A stretch of 9,641 bases of DNA. Origin: Candidatus Kapaibacterium sp. GTDB lineage: Bacteria > Bacteroidota > Ignavibacteria > Palsa-1295. The translations under genes were made by a program, and so were the position numbers. How positions within the stretch are numbered: the first letter of the stretch is position 1; every line of letters begins with the position of its first letter. The stretch spans positions 1-9,641 of the forward strand of contig JANWLI010000131.1 in NCBI GenBank assembly GCA_025450975.1, in the 5' to 3' direction. Below, piece by piece: positions 1-5,005 of the stretch. The notes under the pieces were generated by a model that saw only the letters and a list, made by a program, of their open reading frames with translations, searched no databases and was not told where the DNA came from.

Positions 1-38
1 GTTAGGGGCGGCAGGGACCCTCGGCTTCGAAACATGCC

Positions 39-145
39 GCTCCACCGGAGCTTTAAGTCGCGTACCCACACCCCCCGGCTGACGCCGGGGGCTATCGACA
101 TGACGCTCCTACCGGAGCTAACGTAGGGGCACGCTGCGCGTGCCC
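39..145. repeat. cluster of four hairpin palindromes
   Basis: Four inverted repeats follow one another: GCTCC/GGAGC at 39-51 (loop ACC), CCCCCGGC/GCCGGGGG at 72-91 (loop TGAC), GCTCC/GGAGC again at 105-118 (loop TACC), and GGGCACGC/GCGTGCCC at 127-145 (loop TGC). The first and third are copies of one element (ATGMCGCTCC...CCGGAGCT). The fourth starts GTAGGGGCAC and belongs to the same family as the palindromes near 8840 and 8900. A further weak hairpin, GGCACAT/ATGTGCC, lies at 210-226. The arrangement resembles REP/BIME-type mosaic elements. No associated transposase is in the window. Confidence 0.7.
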
Positions 146-255
146 TGCCACGGATGTATGCCATTTTCGATGTCTTCGGTAATCTTCAACATACAGCCAT
201 CTTCAACAAGGCACATGCAATGTGCCACTACGTGAACCCGCCTCTATCTACACCA

Positions 256-278
256 CCGAACGCCCGACCGTCCGTACG
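256..278 (-). repeat. CGG-rich dispersed repeat, inverted copy A
   Basis: Read on the minus strand, these 23 bases (CGTACGGACGG...GCGTTCGG) are identical to the core of the copy at 456-478 and differ by one base from 614-636. This copy is inverted relative to the other two. The sequence is built from CGG/CGT triplets spaced by one or two bases. Confidence 0.75.
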
Positions 279-305
279 CCCGAACCCCGTCCCGGTGCAT
301 AACCC

Positions 306-325
306 TGTGGATAAAATGTGAATAG
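306..325 (-). promoter_or_regulatory. two adjacent DnaA-box-like sites
   Basis: TGTGGATAA at 306-314 is the reverse complement of TTATCCACA, a perfect match to the general DnaA box TTATNCACA. TGTGAATAG at 317-325 (reverse complement CTATTCACA) misses that consensus by one base and has the same orientation, offset by 11 bp, about one helical turn. No origin-associated gene (dnaA, dnaN, rpmH, mnmG) is in view, so this could be an isolated DnaA-binding locus or chance. Confidence 0.35.
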
Positions 326-445
326 AAAGTTACATGGGCACCTTGTGGGCACCTATGGGGACTTGCTATATTGTAGGGGGCATTGTTCTCGTTTACGAGT
401 TAGGAGGTAGATTGAAGCGGTGTAAATTTTATCAGCAGTGGGTTG

Positions 446-478
446 GGCGGTCGGACGTACGGACGGTCGGGCGTTCGG
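446..478 (+). repeat. CGG-rich dispersed repeat, copy B
   Basis: This 33-bp segment starts GGCGGTCGGACGTAC and ends GCGTTCGG. It matches 604-636 at 32 of 33 positions, and its last 23 bases match the inverted copy at 256-278 exactly. It lies between two GTGTAAATTT boxes (419 and 487), as copy C does. Confidence 0.8.
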
Positions 479-603
479 TGTGGCAAGGTGTAAATTTCTG
501 CCGACGATCGGATGGCAAGTATCGACATGCGGATGTGTATAGCTACATCGTAGTAAACAAAGGAGTTAACTACCCATGATTCAGGAAGGTGTAAATTTGG
601 TTA

Positions 604-636
604 GGCGGTCGGACGTACAGACGGTCGGGCGTTCGG
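604..636 (+). repeat. CGG-rich dispersed repeat, copy C
   Basis: This copy is 32/33 identical to copy B at 446-478, with one G-to-A change at 619. Like copy B it is preceded and followed by a GTGTAAATT box (588-598 and 644-653), so the repeat belongs to a larger degenerate unit. Confidence 0.8.
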
Positions 637-805
637 GCGGCAAGGTGTAAATTCCAAACTAGCGTGTGGTGCACAACTATGTTGGTGCATATCAAGGGGT
701 TAGCTATACATGTTTGGGAGGTGTAACTTTGACCGGGATTGGAAGGATTAAAAGGATGACCAGGATGGGTGTAAATTTCAGCGGTCTACAAGACGTGTAA
801 ATTCC

Positions 806-840
806 CGACTATCGACTATTGACTATCAACTATCGACTTC
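806..840 (+). repeat. 7-bp tandem repeat, five units
   Basis: Five adjacent heptamers read CGACTAT, CGACTAT, TGACTAT, CAACTAT and CGACTTC. The array ends eight bases before the stop codon of the PASTA protein gene, so it lies in that gene's 3' flank. It is a degenerate short tandem array likely arising by slippage. Confidence 0.75.
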
Positions 841-848
841 CCCAACCC

Positions 849-1640
849 CTACTCTTCGGGAGTCACACTGTTTCCTTCTTCGACGAGCCAAAGATCGACG
901 GAGCTGCCTTCGCTGACCAGATCTCCGGCAGTAGGATAGGTCTCGATGATCGTACCCGCCAATCCTTCCCCAGGCTGAGCAGTACGATTTCCGACTGAGA
1001 GGCCGACGGACGAAAGACGCCGAATCGCTTCTTCAAGCTTTACGCCGAGAAGCGATGGGACTGCCACGAGTCCCGTACGCGGACCTTGCGATACGTAAAG
1101 GGTTACCTGTTTTGCTGCGGAGATCTTCTCTCCGGCTCTCGGGATCTGGCGGAAGACGATGCCGCTCGGTGAAGAATCGGTAAAGACTAACTCTGTCTTT
1201 GCAAGTTCGAGATTGGCGCGCACAAGATTAATGCGGGCATCTTTGAGATTAAGGCCGATGAAGTTCGGTACGATGACCATCTCTTTGCCGCCGGAGATAA
1301 TAAGGTAGACTTTGCGGCCGGGCTTCGTCTCATCGCCGCCTTCGGGTGTCTGGCGCATGATCGTCCCCTCTTTGGCTTTGTCGCTGAACTGGGTTTCATA
1401 GCGGATCGGATCGTACCCGGCTTCCTCGAGCATGGTGACGGCTTCGTCGGCTTGCAAGCCGATAACTTTCGGGACAACGCCGACTTCTCCGCGCTTCACG
1501 TAAAGCGGCATGATCAAGAGATCCATTAGGAGGAGAAGGGCAAAAAGCGATACCAGAACAATGGCTGCGATCTTCAGCCATTTGTAACGGCGCCGTTTTA
1601 GCTGTTCCTGCTTCTGCGAGGGCGTTGAGACTTCCGTCAT
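849..1640 (-). CDS. membrane-anchored protein with three PASTA domains
   Basis: A 263-aa protein (from the ATG at 1640) with a short basic cytoplasmic N-terminus (KRRRYKWLK, about residues 16-23), one membrane helix (about 24-45) and three extracytoplasmic PASTA domains at about 55-117, 121-186 and 191-254. Each repeat shows the family pattern: VP.h.G (VPKVIGL, VPNFIGL, VPSLLGV), a helix of the type AxxxLxxAGL, a QxPxxG segment and a closing V.L.hS strand. PASTA domains classically sense muropeptides in Ser/Thr kinases and penicillin-binding proteins. Here there is no kinase or transpeptidase domain, so a cell-wall-related scaffold or sensor role is inference. An in-frame GTG at 1661 would add seven residues. 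I prefer the ATG because it gives a conventional basic N-terminus, although neither start has a clear Shine-Dalgarno sequence. The gene diverges from the one at 1707. Confidence 0.85.
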   Translation of the reverse strand: MTEVSTPSQKQEQLKRRRYKWLKIAAIVLVSLFALLLLMDLLIMPLYVKRGEVGVVPKVIGLQADEAVTMLEEAGYDPIRYETQFSDKAKEGTIMRQTPEGGDETKPGRKVYLIISGGKEMVIVPNFIGLNLKDARINLVRANLELAKTELVFTDSSPSGIVFRQIPRAGEKISAAKQVTLYVSQGPRTGLVAVPSLLGVKLEEAIRRLSSVGLSVGNRTAQPGEGLAGTIIETYPTAGDLVSEGSSVDLWLVEEGNSVTPEE

Positions 1641-1706
1641 AGGTGCTGGAAAATAGAACACCTTAATGAAACGCAGCGTTTACTCAATCCGTAGGAAGTT
1701 GAATCT

Positions 1707-2054
1707 GTGCCAAAAGGATCGTACATACTGTTTTTCCTCCTGACAACCGGCGTTTTCGCCATGTTGCAGTACTTTGTCTTCCGGCAACTCCGCCGCTATA
1801 TCCGGACCTACTTCCCCGATAAAGCTGCGAAATGGCTGCCTGCTGCTAAGTGGGTATTCATTATAATGAATATTCCGGTCGTTTTGATGTACTTCCGCCG
1901 CCAGCTTGCGGCCGAGCTTCCAACTGTAACCAACATCATACTGTATCCGTACACAGTTTGGGTATTCCTCCTTATATCCTGGACCCTGATCCTGATCCCT
2001 GTTGTGGCTGTAAGGGTCCTGCGAACGAAATTTTCAAGTAACTTGGTGAAATAA
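1707..2054 (+). CDS. small three-helix membrane protein, partner of the downstream phosphoesterase
   Basis: A 115-aa protein with predicted membrane segments at about residues 4-24 (ILFFLLTTGVF...), 45-63 (AAKWVFIIMNIP...) and 78-105, and basic loops such as RQLRRYIRTYF. It starts with GTG at 1707, supported by AGGAAG at 1693-1698, eight bases upstream. I do not recognise it as a separate family. Its size, hydrophobic profile and position resemble the N-terminal membrane region of longer metallophosphoesterases of the Bacteroidota type, which continue into a Tat-like RRKF motif and the catalytic domain. Here that catalytic part is the next gene, nine bases downstream in the same frame but behind two stop codons (TAA 2052, TAG 2058). 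Its likely role is to tether or position the phosphoesterase at the membrane. Confidence 0.65.
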   Translation: MPKGSYILFFLLTTGVFAMLQYFVFRQLRRYIRTYFPDKAAKWLPAAKWVFIIMNIPVVLMYFRRQLAAELPTVTNIILYPYTVWVFLLISWTLILIPVVAVRVLRTKFSSNLVK

Positions 2055-2058
2055 AGGT
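2053..2058 (+). promoter_or_regulatory. ribosome binding site for the phosphoesterase
   Basis: AAAGGT overlaps the TAA stop of the upstream gene and lies five bases before the ATG at 2064. It supports independent or coupled translation of the second gene rather than a simple nonsense mutation in one long gene. Confidence 0.5.
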
Positions 2059-2063
2059 AGATA

Positions 2064-2969
2064 ATGTCATTAGCAATCGAGCAGAATCCTTCGAGTGGTG
2101 CGCTTACCCGCCGTAAATTTTTACATCTTGGCGTCCTTGGCGTTACAGGCCTGGCAACCGTAGGCTGTGTAGCAGGAATTTCAACGCGCAATGATATCGA
2201 GATGACGGAGCGCACGATCAAGATCCCGAATCTGCCCGAGTCGTTTAAAGGAATGACGATCGCCTTCACCAGCGAGATTCATTCCGGTCCGGACATGAAT
2301 GCTGACGGCCTGCGCGAAGTCGTTGCAGCGATCAACTCGGTAAAAGCCGATGTGATCATGCTGCCGGGCGATTTCGTCTCGATGCACCGCAATGAGATCC
2401 CGGCGATCGCCGAGACCTTCCACGAGTTGAGTGCGCCGATGGGAGTCTTCGCAACGACCGGTAATCATGAGTTTTACGTCGATGCCGATATGACAAGCGC
2501 CGTGCTTGAAAGCTGCGGTGTAAAAATGTTGCGCAACGAGAATGTTGCGCTCGAACGTAACGGCGAAAAGTTGTACATCCTCGGTGTCGACGATGTCGAT
2601 GCCGACTCCGTAGCAAATTTTGTCGAAGGCAAAACTGCCTCGCATATCGATGAGTTATTCCGCGGCGTTCCTGATAATGCCGCAACGATCCTCCTCAATC
2701 ACAAGCCGTACCGTTTTGACGAGTACGCAATGACAAATGTCGGCCTGATGCTTTCCGGCCACACGCATGGCGGCCAGATCGTCTTCGCACGTATTGCAGG
2801 CGAAACCATATCGCTGAGCCGCATTGCGTCGAAGTATGTTGCCGGTCTCTACCAGATCGAAGAGAACGGTAAACAGACGCAGATGTACGTCTCGCGCGGC
2901 ATCGGCACCGTAGCGCTTCCGATGCGCTTTAACTGCCCGCCGGAGATTACGCGTATTACATTAGCGTAA
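2064..2969 (+). CDS. Tat-exported calcineurin-like metallophosphoesterase
   Basis: A 301-aa protein. Residues 16-20 read RRKFL, a twin-arginine motif, followed by a hydrophobic stretch (about 21-38), so export as a folded enzyme is likely. VGC at 33-35 might be a poor lipobox. The calcineurin-like fold motifs follow in order: EIH at 71-73, GD at 102-103 (LPGDFV), GNHE at 133-136, H213 (LLNH) and GHTHGGQ at 232-238. These residues normally form a two-metal centre that hydrolyses phosphomonoesters or phosphodiesters; relatives include YaeI/YkuE-type enzymes. The substrate cannot be read from the sequence. Oddity: motif I is normally DxH, but here the first ligand is Glu71 (codon GAG). It forms a tight operon with the membrane protein at 1707. 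An AAACCC/GGGTTT hairpin follows the gene. Confidence 0.85.
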   Translation: MSLAIEQNPSSGALTRRKFLHLGVLGVTGLATVGCVAGISTRNDIEMTERTIKIPNLPESFKGMTIAFTSEIHSGPDMNADGLREVVAAINSVKADVIMLPGDFVSMHRNEIPAIAETFHELSAPMGVFATTGNHEFYVDADMTSAVLESCGVKMLRNENVALERNGEKLYILGVDDVDADSVANFVEGKTASHIDELFRGVPDNAATILLNHKPYRFDEYAMTNVGLMLSGHTHGGQIVFARIAGETISLSRIASKYVAGLYQIEENGKQTQMYVSRGIGTVALPMRFNCPPEITRITLA

Positions 2970-2976
2970 AGTCTCC

Positions 2977-3001
2977 AAACCCGCGTCCAATCAGGGTTTT
3001 T
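2977..3001 (+). terminator. possible weak terminator after the phosphoesterase gene
   Basis: AAACCC (2977-2982) pairs with GGGTTT (2994-2999) around an 11-base loop and is followed by TT then G. The stem is short and the T-run brief, so termination would be inefficient. Its position eight bases after the stop codon is right. Confidence 0.35.
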
Positions 3002-3017
3002 GTGGCATGGTTTGTGA
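3001..3017 (+). promoter_or_regulatory. sigma-54-like box upstream of the 64-aa membrane protein
   Basis: TGTGGCATGGTTTGTGA has a good -24 half (TGGCATG, consensus TGGCACG) with a GG dinucleotide. Ten bases later comes GA where the -12 element normally has GC, so the -12 half is imperfect. If used, transcription would start near 3028, about 40 bases before the ATG at 3070. It is one of three similarly placed TGGCATG boxes in the window. Confidence 0.3.
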
Positions 3018-3069
3018 GATAGATTCCCTTGCATGTTGCCCACAACATTCAACCACAGGAAGGGAATAT

Positions 3070-3264
3070 ATGAAAGCAAATATCCTTATTAGTGCGATCG
3101 CTGCCGGGTCTGCAATCACCGCAGGAATCCTTGCTTACCTCAACAGAGAAAAGCTGCCAAGCTGGCGATCAGTTAAAAAAAAAGCGGCCGTAATGCTCGA
3201 TCGGCGAGAAAAGCTTCCGGAGCGGTACAACTACGATCACCTTCGCTTCGGCGGGCTCGAGTAA
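3070..3264 (+). CDS. 64-aa single-pass membrane protein, paralogue of the 53-aa protein at 3970
   Basis: I choose the ATG at 3070, not the earlier in-frame ATG at 3007, because AGGAAGGGA (3057-3065) sits just upstream and the protein then begins with a clean membrane helix (about residues 4-24, ILISAIAAGSAITAGILAYL). A basic tail follows: VKKKAAVMLDRREK at 36-49, then YNYDHLRFGGLE. The helix and tail align without gaps to the 53-aa protein encoded at 3970: both have AY, then 11 residues, then a [VL]K[KR][KR][AS]A..LD..EK block. I recognise no named family. The layout, a short membrane helix with a charged amphipathic cytoplasmic tail, resembles small stress or membrane-modulating proteins, but the function is unknown. 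Confidence 0.65.
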   Translation: MKANILISAIAAGSAITAGILAYLNREKLPSWRSVKKKAAVMLDRREKLPERYNYDHLRFGGLE

Positions 3265-3364
3265 AAGTGTCCTCTCCTCGTTCGGGGTCGGCACGGCGTA
3301 CTCACACTTGAGAACGGCCTGCCGGCCGTGTGGTAAGAGGCGATATCTGTGGGATATCGCCTCT
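3265..3364 (+). other. structured RNA region or 3' UTR ending in a terminator-like hairpin
   Basis: Directly after the stop codon, AAGTGT (3265-3270) can pair with ACACTT (3304-3309), enclosing a small CCTC/GGGG hairpin (3276-3287). A second hairpin ACGGCC/GGCCGT follows at 3314-3329, then a perfect 12-bp stem at 3336-3364. The three structures fill almost the whole 100 bases. This could be a structured 3' UTR or a small RNA. No known RNA family was recognised. Confidence 0.35.
3336..3364 (+). terminator. strong hairpin, probable terminator of the 64-aa gene
   Basis: AGAGGCGATATC (3336-3347) and GATATCGCCTCT (3353-3364) form a perfect 12-bp stem with a five-base loop (TGTGG). The following CGTTATTC is only weakly T-rich, so rho-independent termination is likely but not textbook. 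It separates the 64-aa gene from the gene at 3481. Confidence 0.5.
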
Positions 3365-3374
3365 CGTTATTCAC

Positions 3375-3408
3375 TTGTAACATCTATCGTATCCACCCCG
3401 TACCTTTA
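3375..3408 (+). promoter_or_regulatory. possible Bacteroidota-type promoter for the gene at 3481
   Basis: TTG at 3375-3377 and TACCTTTA at 3401-3408 (consensus TAnnTTTG, last base wrong) are separated by 23 bases. That is slightly long for the TTG/TAnnTTTG class of the Bacteroidota primary sigma factor. The ATG lies 72 bases downstream. No Shine-Dalgarno sequence precedes it, which is common in this group. Confidence 0.3.
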
Positions 3409-3480
3409 TGTATAGAAATCTTCATCACACATTATGTCATCTTGCGACAACTTCACAACCACTAACAGTACAATCAACAT

Positions 3481-3900
3481 ATGAATACGCAAGATCCGTA
3501 TCGCGAGCTTTCTTCACTGAAGAACCGCAAAGAGTATCCCGGGTACGAAGACTTCGTACCGTATCGCAGCGATTGGCGCTATAGCATTGGCTTCTTCTCG
3601 TTGCTCATGGTAGGAGCTATCGTCTATGGCTATTGGAAATTCGAATCCGCGCCAAAGCAAGTTGCCGTTGCAGCGCCAGTGACGAAAGTCGCTGTCAAAG
3701 CTGTAGCACCGGCTGCAACGCCTGCCGGGCGTCAGGCTTCAGTAGTAGAACCTGCAAAGCAAACGCAGGCAGTGGCTGCAAAGCCGCAGGCCGCAGTCTC
3801 AGGCAAGCAAACGAATAACAAGCTTACGACCCCTCTTCCCGAACCGCAAAAACAACCAGAGCCGATGAAAACGGTTACCGGACCTCCGGGCCACCGCTAG
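3481..3900 (+). CDS. 139-aa single-pass membrane protein with Ala/Pro/Lys/Gln-rich tail
   Basis: The protein has a polar N-terminus rich in aromatic and charged residues (about 1-32: YRELSSLKNRKEYPGYEDF...), one membrane helix (about 34-54, YSIGFFSLLMVGAIVYGYW) and an 85-residue low-complexity tail of Ala, Val, Lys, Gln and Pro ending PPGHR. Basic VAVKAVAP-type and PEPQKQPEP segments give the tail the look of a disordered, wall- or envelope-spanning linker, reminiscent in composition of TonB or SPOR linkers. No catalytic or binding domain follows it. It lies between the two paralogous small membrane proteins (3070 and 3970) on the same strand. I do not recognise a family; envelope localisation is the only supportable inference. 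Confidence 0.7.
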   Translation: MNTQDPYRELSSLKNRKEYPGYEDFVPYRSDWRYSIGFFSLLMVGAIVYGYWKFESAPKQVAVAAPVTKVAVKAVAPAATPAGRQASVVEPAKQTQAVAAKPQAAVSGKQTNNKLTTPLPEPQKQPEPMKTVTGPPGHR

Positions 3901-3909
3901 TCGCCGGAT

Positions 3910-3926
3910 TTGGCATGATTTATGTC
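3910..3926 (+). promoter_or_regulatory. sigma-54-like box upstream of the 53-aa membrane protein
   Basis: TTGGCATGATTTATGTC shares its first 12 bases exactly with the box at 8999-9010. The -24 half (TTGGCATG) is good. The -12 dinucleotide, ten bases after GG, reads GT instead of GC. Transcription would start near 3938, about 30 bases before the ATG at 3970. Confidence 0.35.
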
Positions 3927-3958
3927 CACCAGGGACAACGTGTTCATTATTTATTTAT

Positions 3959-3963
3959 AGGAG
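3959..3963 (+). promoter_or_regulatory. strong ribosome binding site for the 53-aa protein
   Basis: AGGAG lies six bases before the ATG at 3970. It is the best Shine-Dalgarno sequence in the window and is the main argument that this very short frame is translated. Confidence 0.65.
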
Positions 3964-3969
3964 ACACCG

Positions 3970-4131
3970 ATGAAAAAACTACTGCTTAGCTCAGTCGTTG
4001 CAGGTGCAGTCGCTGCACTGGCTTACAACAAAAGAAGGAAACGCTTTGAACTCGATACCTTGAAGCGCAGATCGGCTAACTTACTTGACCAGGTCGAAAA
4101 GTATGGCCGTGATCTTCACCTGATTCGCTAA
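3970..4131 (+). CDS. 53-aa single-pass membrane protein, paralogue of the 64-aa protein at 3070
   Basis: The frame begins MKKLLLSSVVAGAVAALAY, a membrane helix or uncleaved signal anchor (about residues 3-19), then a basic amphipathic tail containing LKRRSANLLDQVEK (31-44), and ends HLIR. It is short but well supported: AGGAG six bases upstream, and gapless similarity to the 64-aa protein at 3070, including the AY at the end of the helix and the [VL]K[KR][KR][AS]A..LD..EK block at the same distance from it. No family is recognised. The pair suggests a small family of membrane peptides encoded in one neighbourhood. It converges on the isomerase gene at 4203, with a hairpin between them. Confidence 0.65.
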   Translation: MKKLLLSSVVAGAVAALAYNKRRKRFELDTLKRRSANLLDQVEKYGRDLHLIR

Positions 4132-4155
4132 AAGTTTATCTCCATACAAGATGAG

Positions 4156-4180
4156 TTTTGCAAGTTCATAGCTTGCAAAA
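4156..4180. terminator. bidirectional hairpin between convergent genes
   Basis: TTTTGCAAG (4156-4164) and CTTGCAAAA (4172-4180) form a perfect 9-bp stem with a seven-base loop. A/T-rich stem ends replace a separate T-run. It sits between the convergent genes ending at 4131 and 4203, so it could serve both. Confidence 0.45.
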
Positions 4181-4202
4181 TAAGAAGGGTGCCCCTCGAT
4201 TT

Positions 4203-4997
4203 TTAGGATTTATAGATTTCGCGAAATCGCATTGCAGTCCATAAGCATACTTCCCATAGATCAGCCGCCGGCATACCGGTGGAGGGAATCGTCTGCATAT
4301 AACTTGGCGGACCGTATTCCGGCGTTACGCTGCAGATAACGCCGCCGCGGCCGCGCTGTATCTCGACATATTGTTTCCACCACTTTTCGAAGCGCCCCTG
4401 ATGCGCCTCCCATTCCCTCACCCGAGGGTCCGGCACCTGCGGACCGTTCTCATACCCCACCCTGGCATGAAGATGTACCGATCGCTGCAAGGCCATCTGT
4501 ACCGCCTCTTCATGATCATCAAGCATCGACTCAGTCACGCAACACCAGTGGCTCAAGTCGATATTGAGCTTGAGGTCAGGCAATTCTTTTAGCAATGCCA
4601 GGGTATTCATCGGACTAAAGAGCGGCCGCCTGCGGTGCGTCTCATGAGCAACATGGATACCATATTCCTGTTCAACTTTAAGAGCATAGTTGAAGAACGT
4701 GACCTGCTCATCAAATGACATCAGGTCACGTCCAGCATGAGCAACGATCTTCTGCGGCGAATACGAAGCAGCCAGTTCGACAAGTCGCTTGAAGGATTCG
4801 TAATGATCGCCTTCCGTATAGATGAGCGGAATGTAGTCGAGGCTGTGATCTGTGAGCAGTTGACGGAATTGATCGCGATCAGCGATCTCTTCGCAAGCAC
4901 TTTCAACTCCGTCATATCCTGCAATTGAGATTTGGCTAAGCTGATCTCGGATCGCACCAGTCATTCCCCAGAGCGATTTGTAGACCTTAAGCTGCAT
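4203..4997 (-). CDS. sugar phosphate isomerase/epimerase, TIM-barrel family
   Basis: A 264-aa protein of the xylose isomerase-like/AP endonuclease 2 TIM-barrel superfamily, about the usual single-domain length. Visible signatures are GYDGVES (27-33), a strand ending in VAHAG (85-89), HVAHETHR (115-122), LNIDLSHW (144-151), HLHARVGY (175-182) and TPEYGP (225-230). In this superfamily the divalent metal is held by Glu, Asp, His and Glu. Likely ligands here are Glu119, Asp147, His176 and Glu227, with His150 and Arg179 near the site. The reaction is probably isomerisation or epimerisation of a sugar or sugar acid in the cytoplasm; the substrate is not determinable. The start lies eight bases after the stop of the SIMPL gene, so the two are probably co-transcribed. 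Confidence 0.85.
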   Translation of the reverse strand: MQLKVYKSLWGMTGAIRDQLSQISIAGYDGVESACEEIADRDQFRQLLTDHSLDYIPLIYTEGDHYESFKRLVELAASYSPQKIVAHAGRDLMSFDEQVTFFNYALKVEQEYGIHVAHETHRRRPLFSPMNTLALLKELPDLKLNIDLSHWCCVTESMLDDHEEAVQMALQRSVHLHARVGYENGPQVPDPRVREWEAHQGRFEKWWKQYVEIQRGRGGVICSVTPEYGPPSYMQTIPSTGMPAADLWEVCLWTAMRFREIYKS

Positions 4998-5005
4998 CGA
5001 TAAGA

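Larger units (their letters stand above)
419..803 (+). repeat. GTGTAAATT boxes, seven copies in a degenerate higher-order repeat
   Basis: The box GGTGTAAATTT or a close variant occurs at 419-429, 487-497, 588-598, 644-653, 720-730 (GTGTAACTTT), 768-778 and 794-803. An eighth copy is on the minus strand at 8596-8606. Around the boxes at 588 and 720 the similarity extends upstream about 30 bp (558-598 against 693-730, both containing GGNGTTARCTA and CATG), so larger units of roughly 130-170 bp were probably duplicated and then diverged. The spacing is irregular and the boxes are too short for a CRISPR array. Confidence 0.7.
1..848. other. repeat-rich intergenic region without a convincing gene
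   Basis: I find no supportable gene here. An 81-codon open frame (334-579) runs straight through two of the repeats and its translation shows no family signature, so I treat it as chance. The region contains short hairpins (39-145 and 210-226), a CGG-rich repeat in three copies (one inverted), seven GTGTAAATT-type boxes, two DnaA-box-like sites (306-325), a GGAT-rich stretch (735-768) and a 7-bp tandem repeat (806-840). It behaves like an accumulation site for non-coding repeats. Confidence 0.75.

Noticed and set aside
334..579. 81-codon plus-strand frame in the repeat region
   Set aside because: It runs through the CGG repeat and GTGTAAATT boxes, its translation is repeat-derived (GRSDVRTVGRS...), and there is no ribosome binding site or family signature.
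419..803. CRISPR-like array suggested by repeated GTGTAAATT words
   Set aside because: The repeats are too short, spacing varies from about 25 to 100 bases, flanks are themselves repeated, and no cas genes are present.
2052..2063. Interpretation of the phosphoesterase unit as a pseudogene broken by one stop codon
   Set aside because: There are two in-frame stops, a ribosome binding site and an ATG in nine bases, and both parts are otherwise intact, so two functional genes are more likely.
1808..2269. 153-codon minus-strand frame
   Set aside because: It is antisense to the membrane protein and the start of the phosphoesterase, both better supported by ribosome binding sites, motifs and operon structure.
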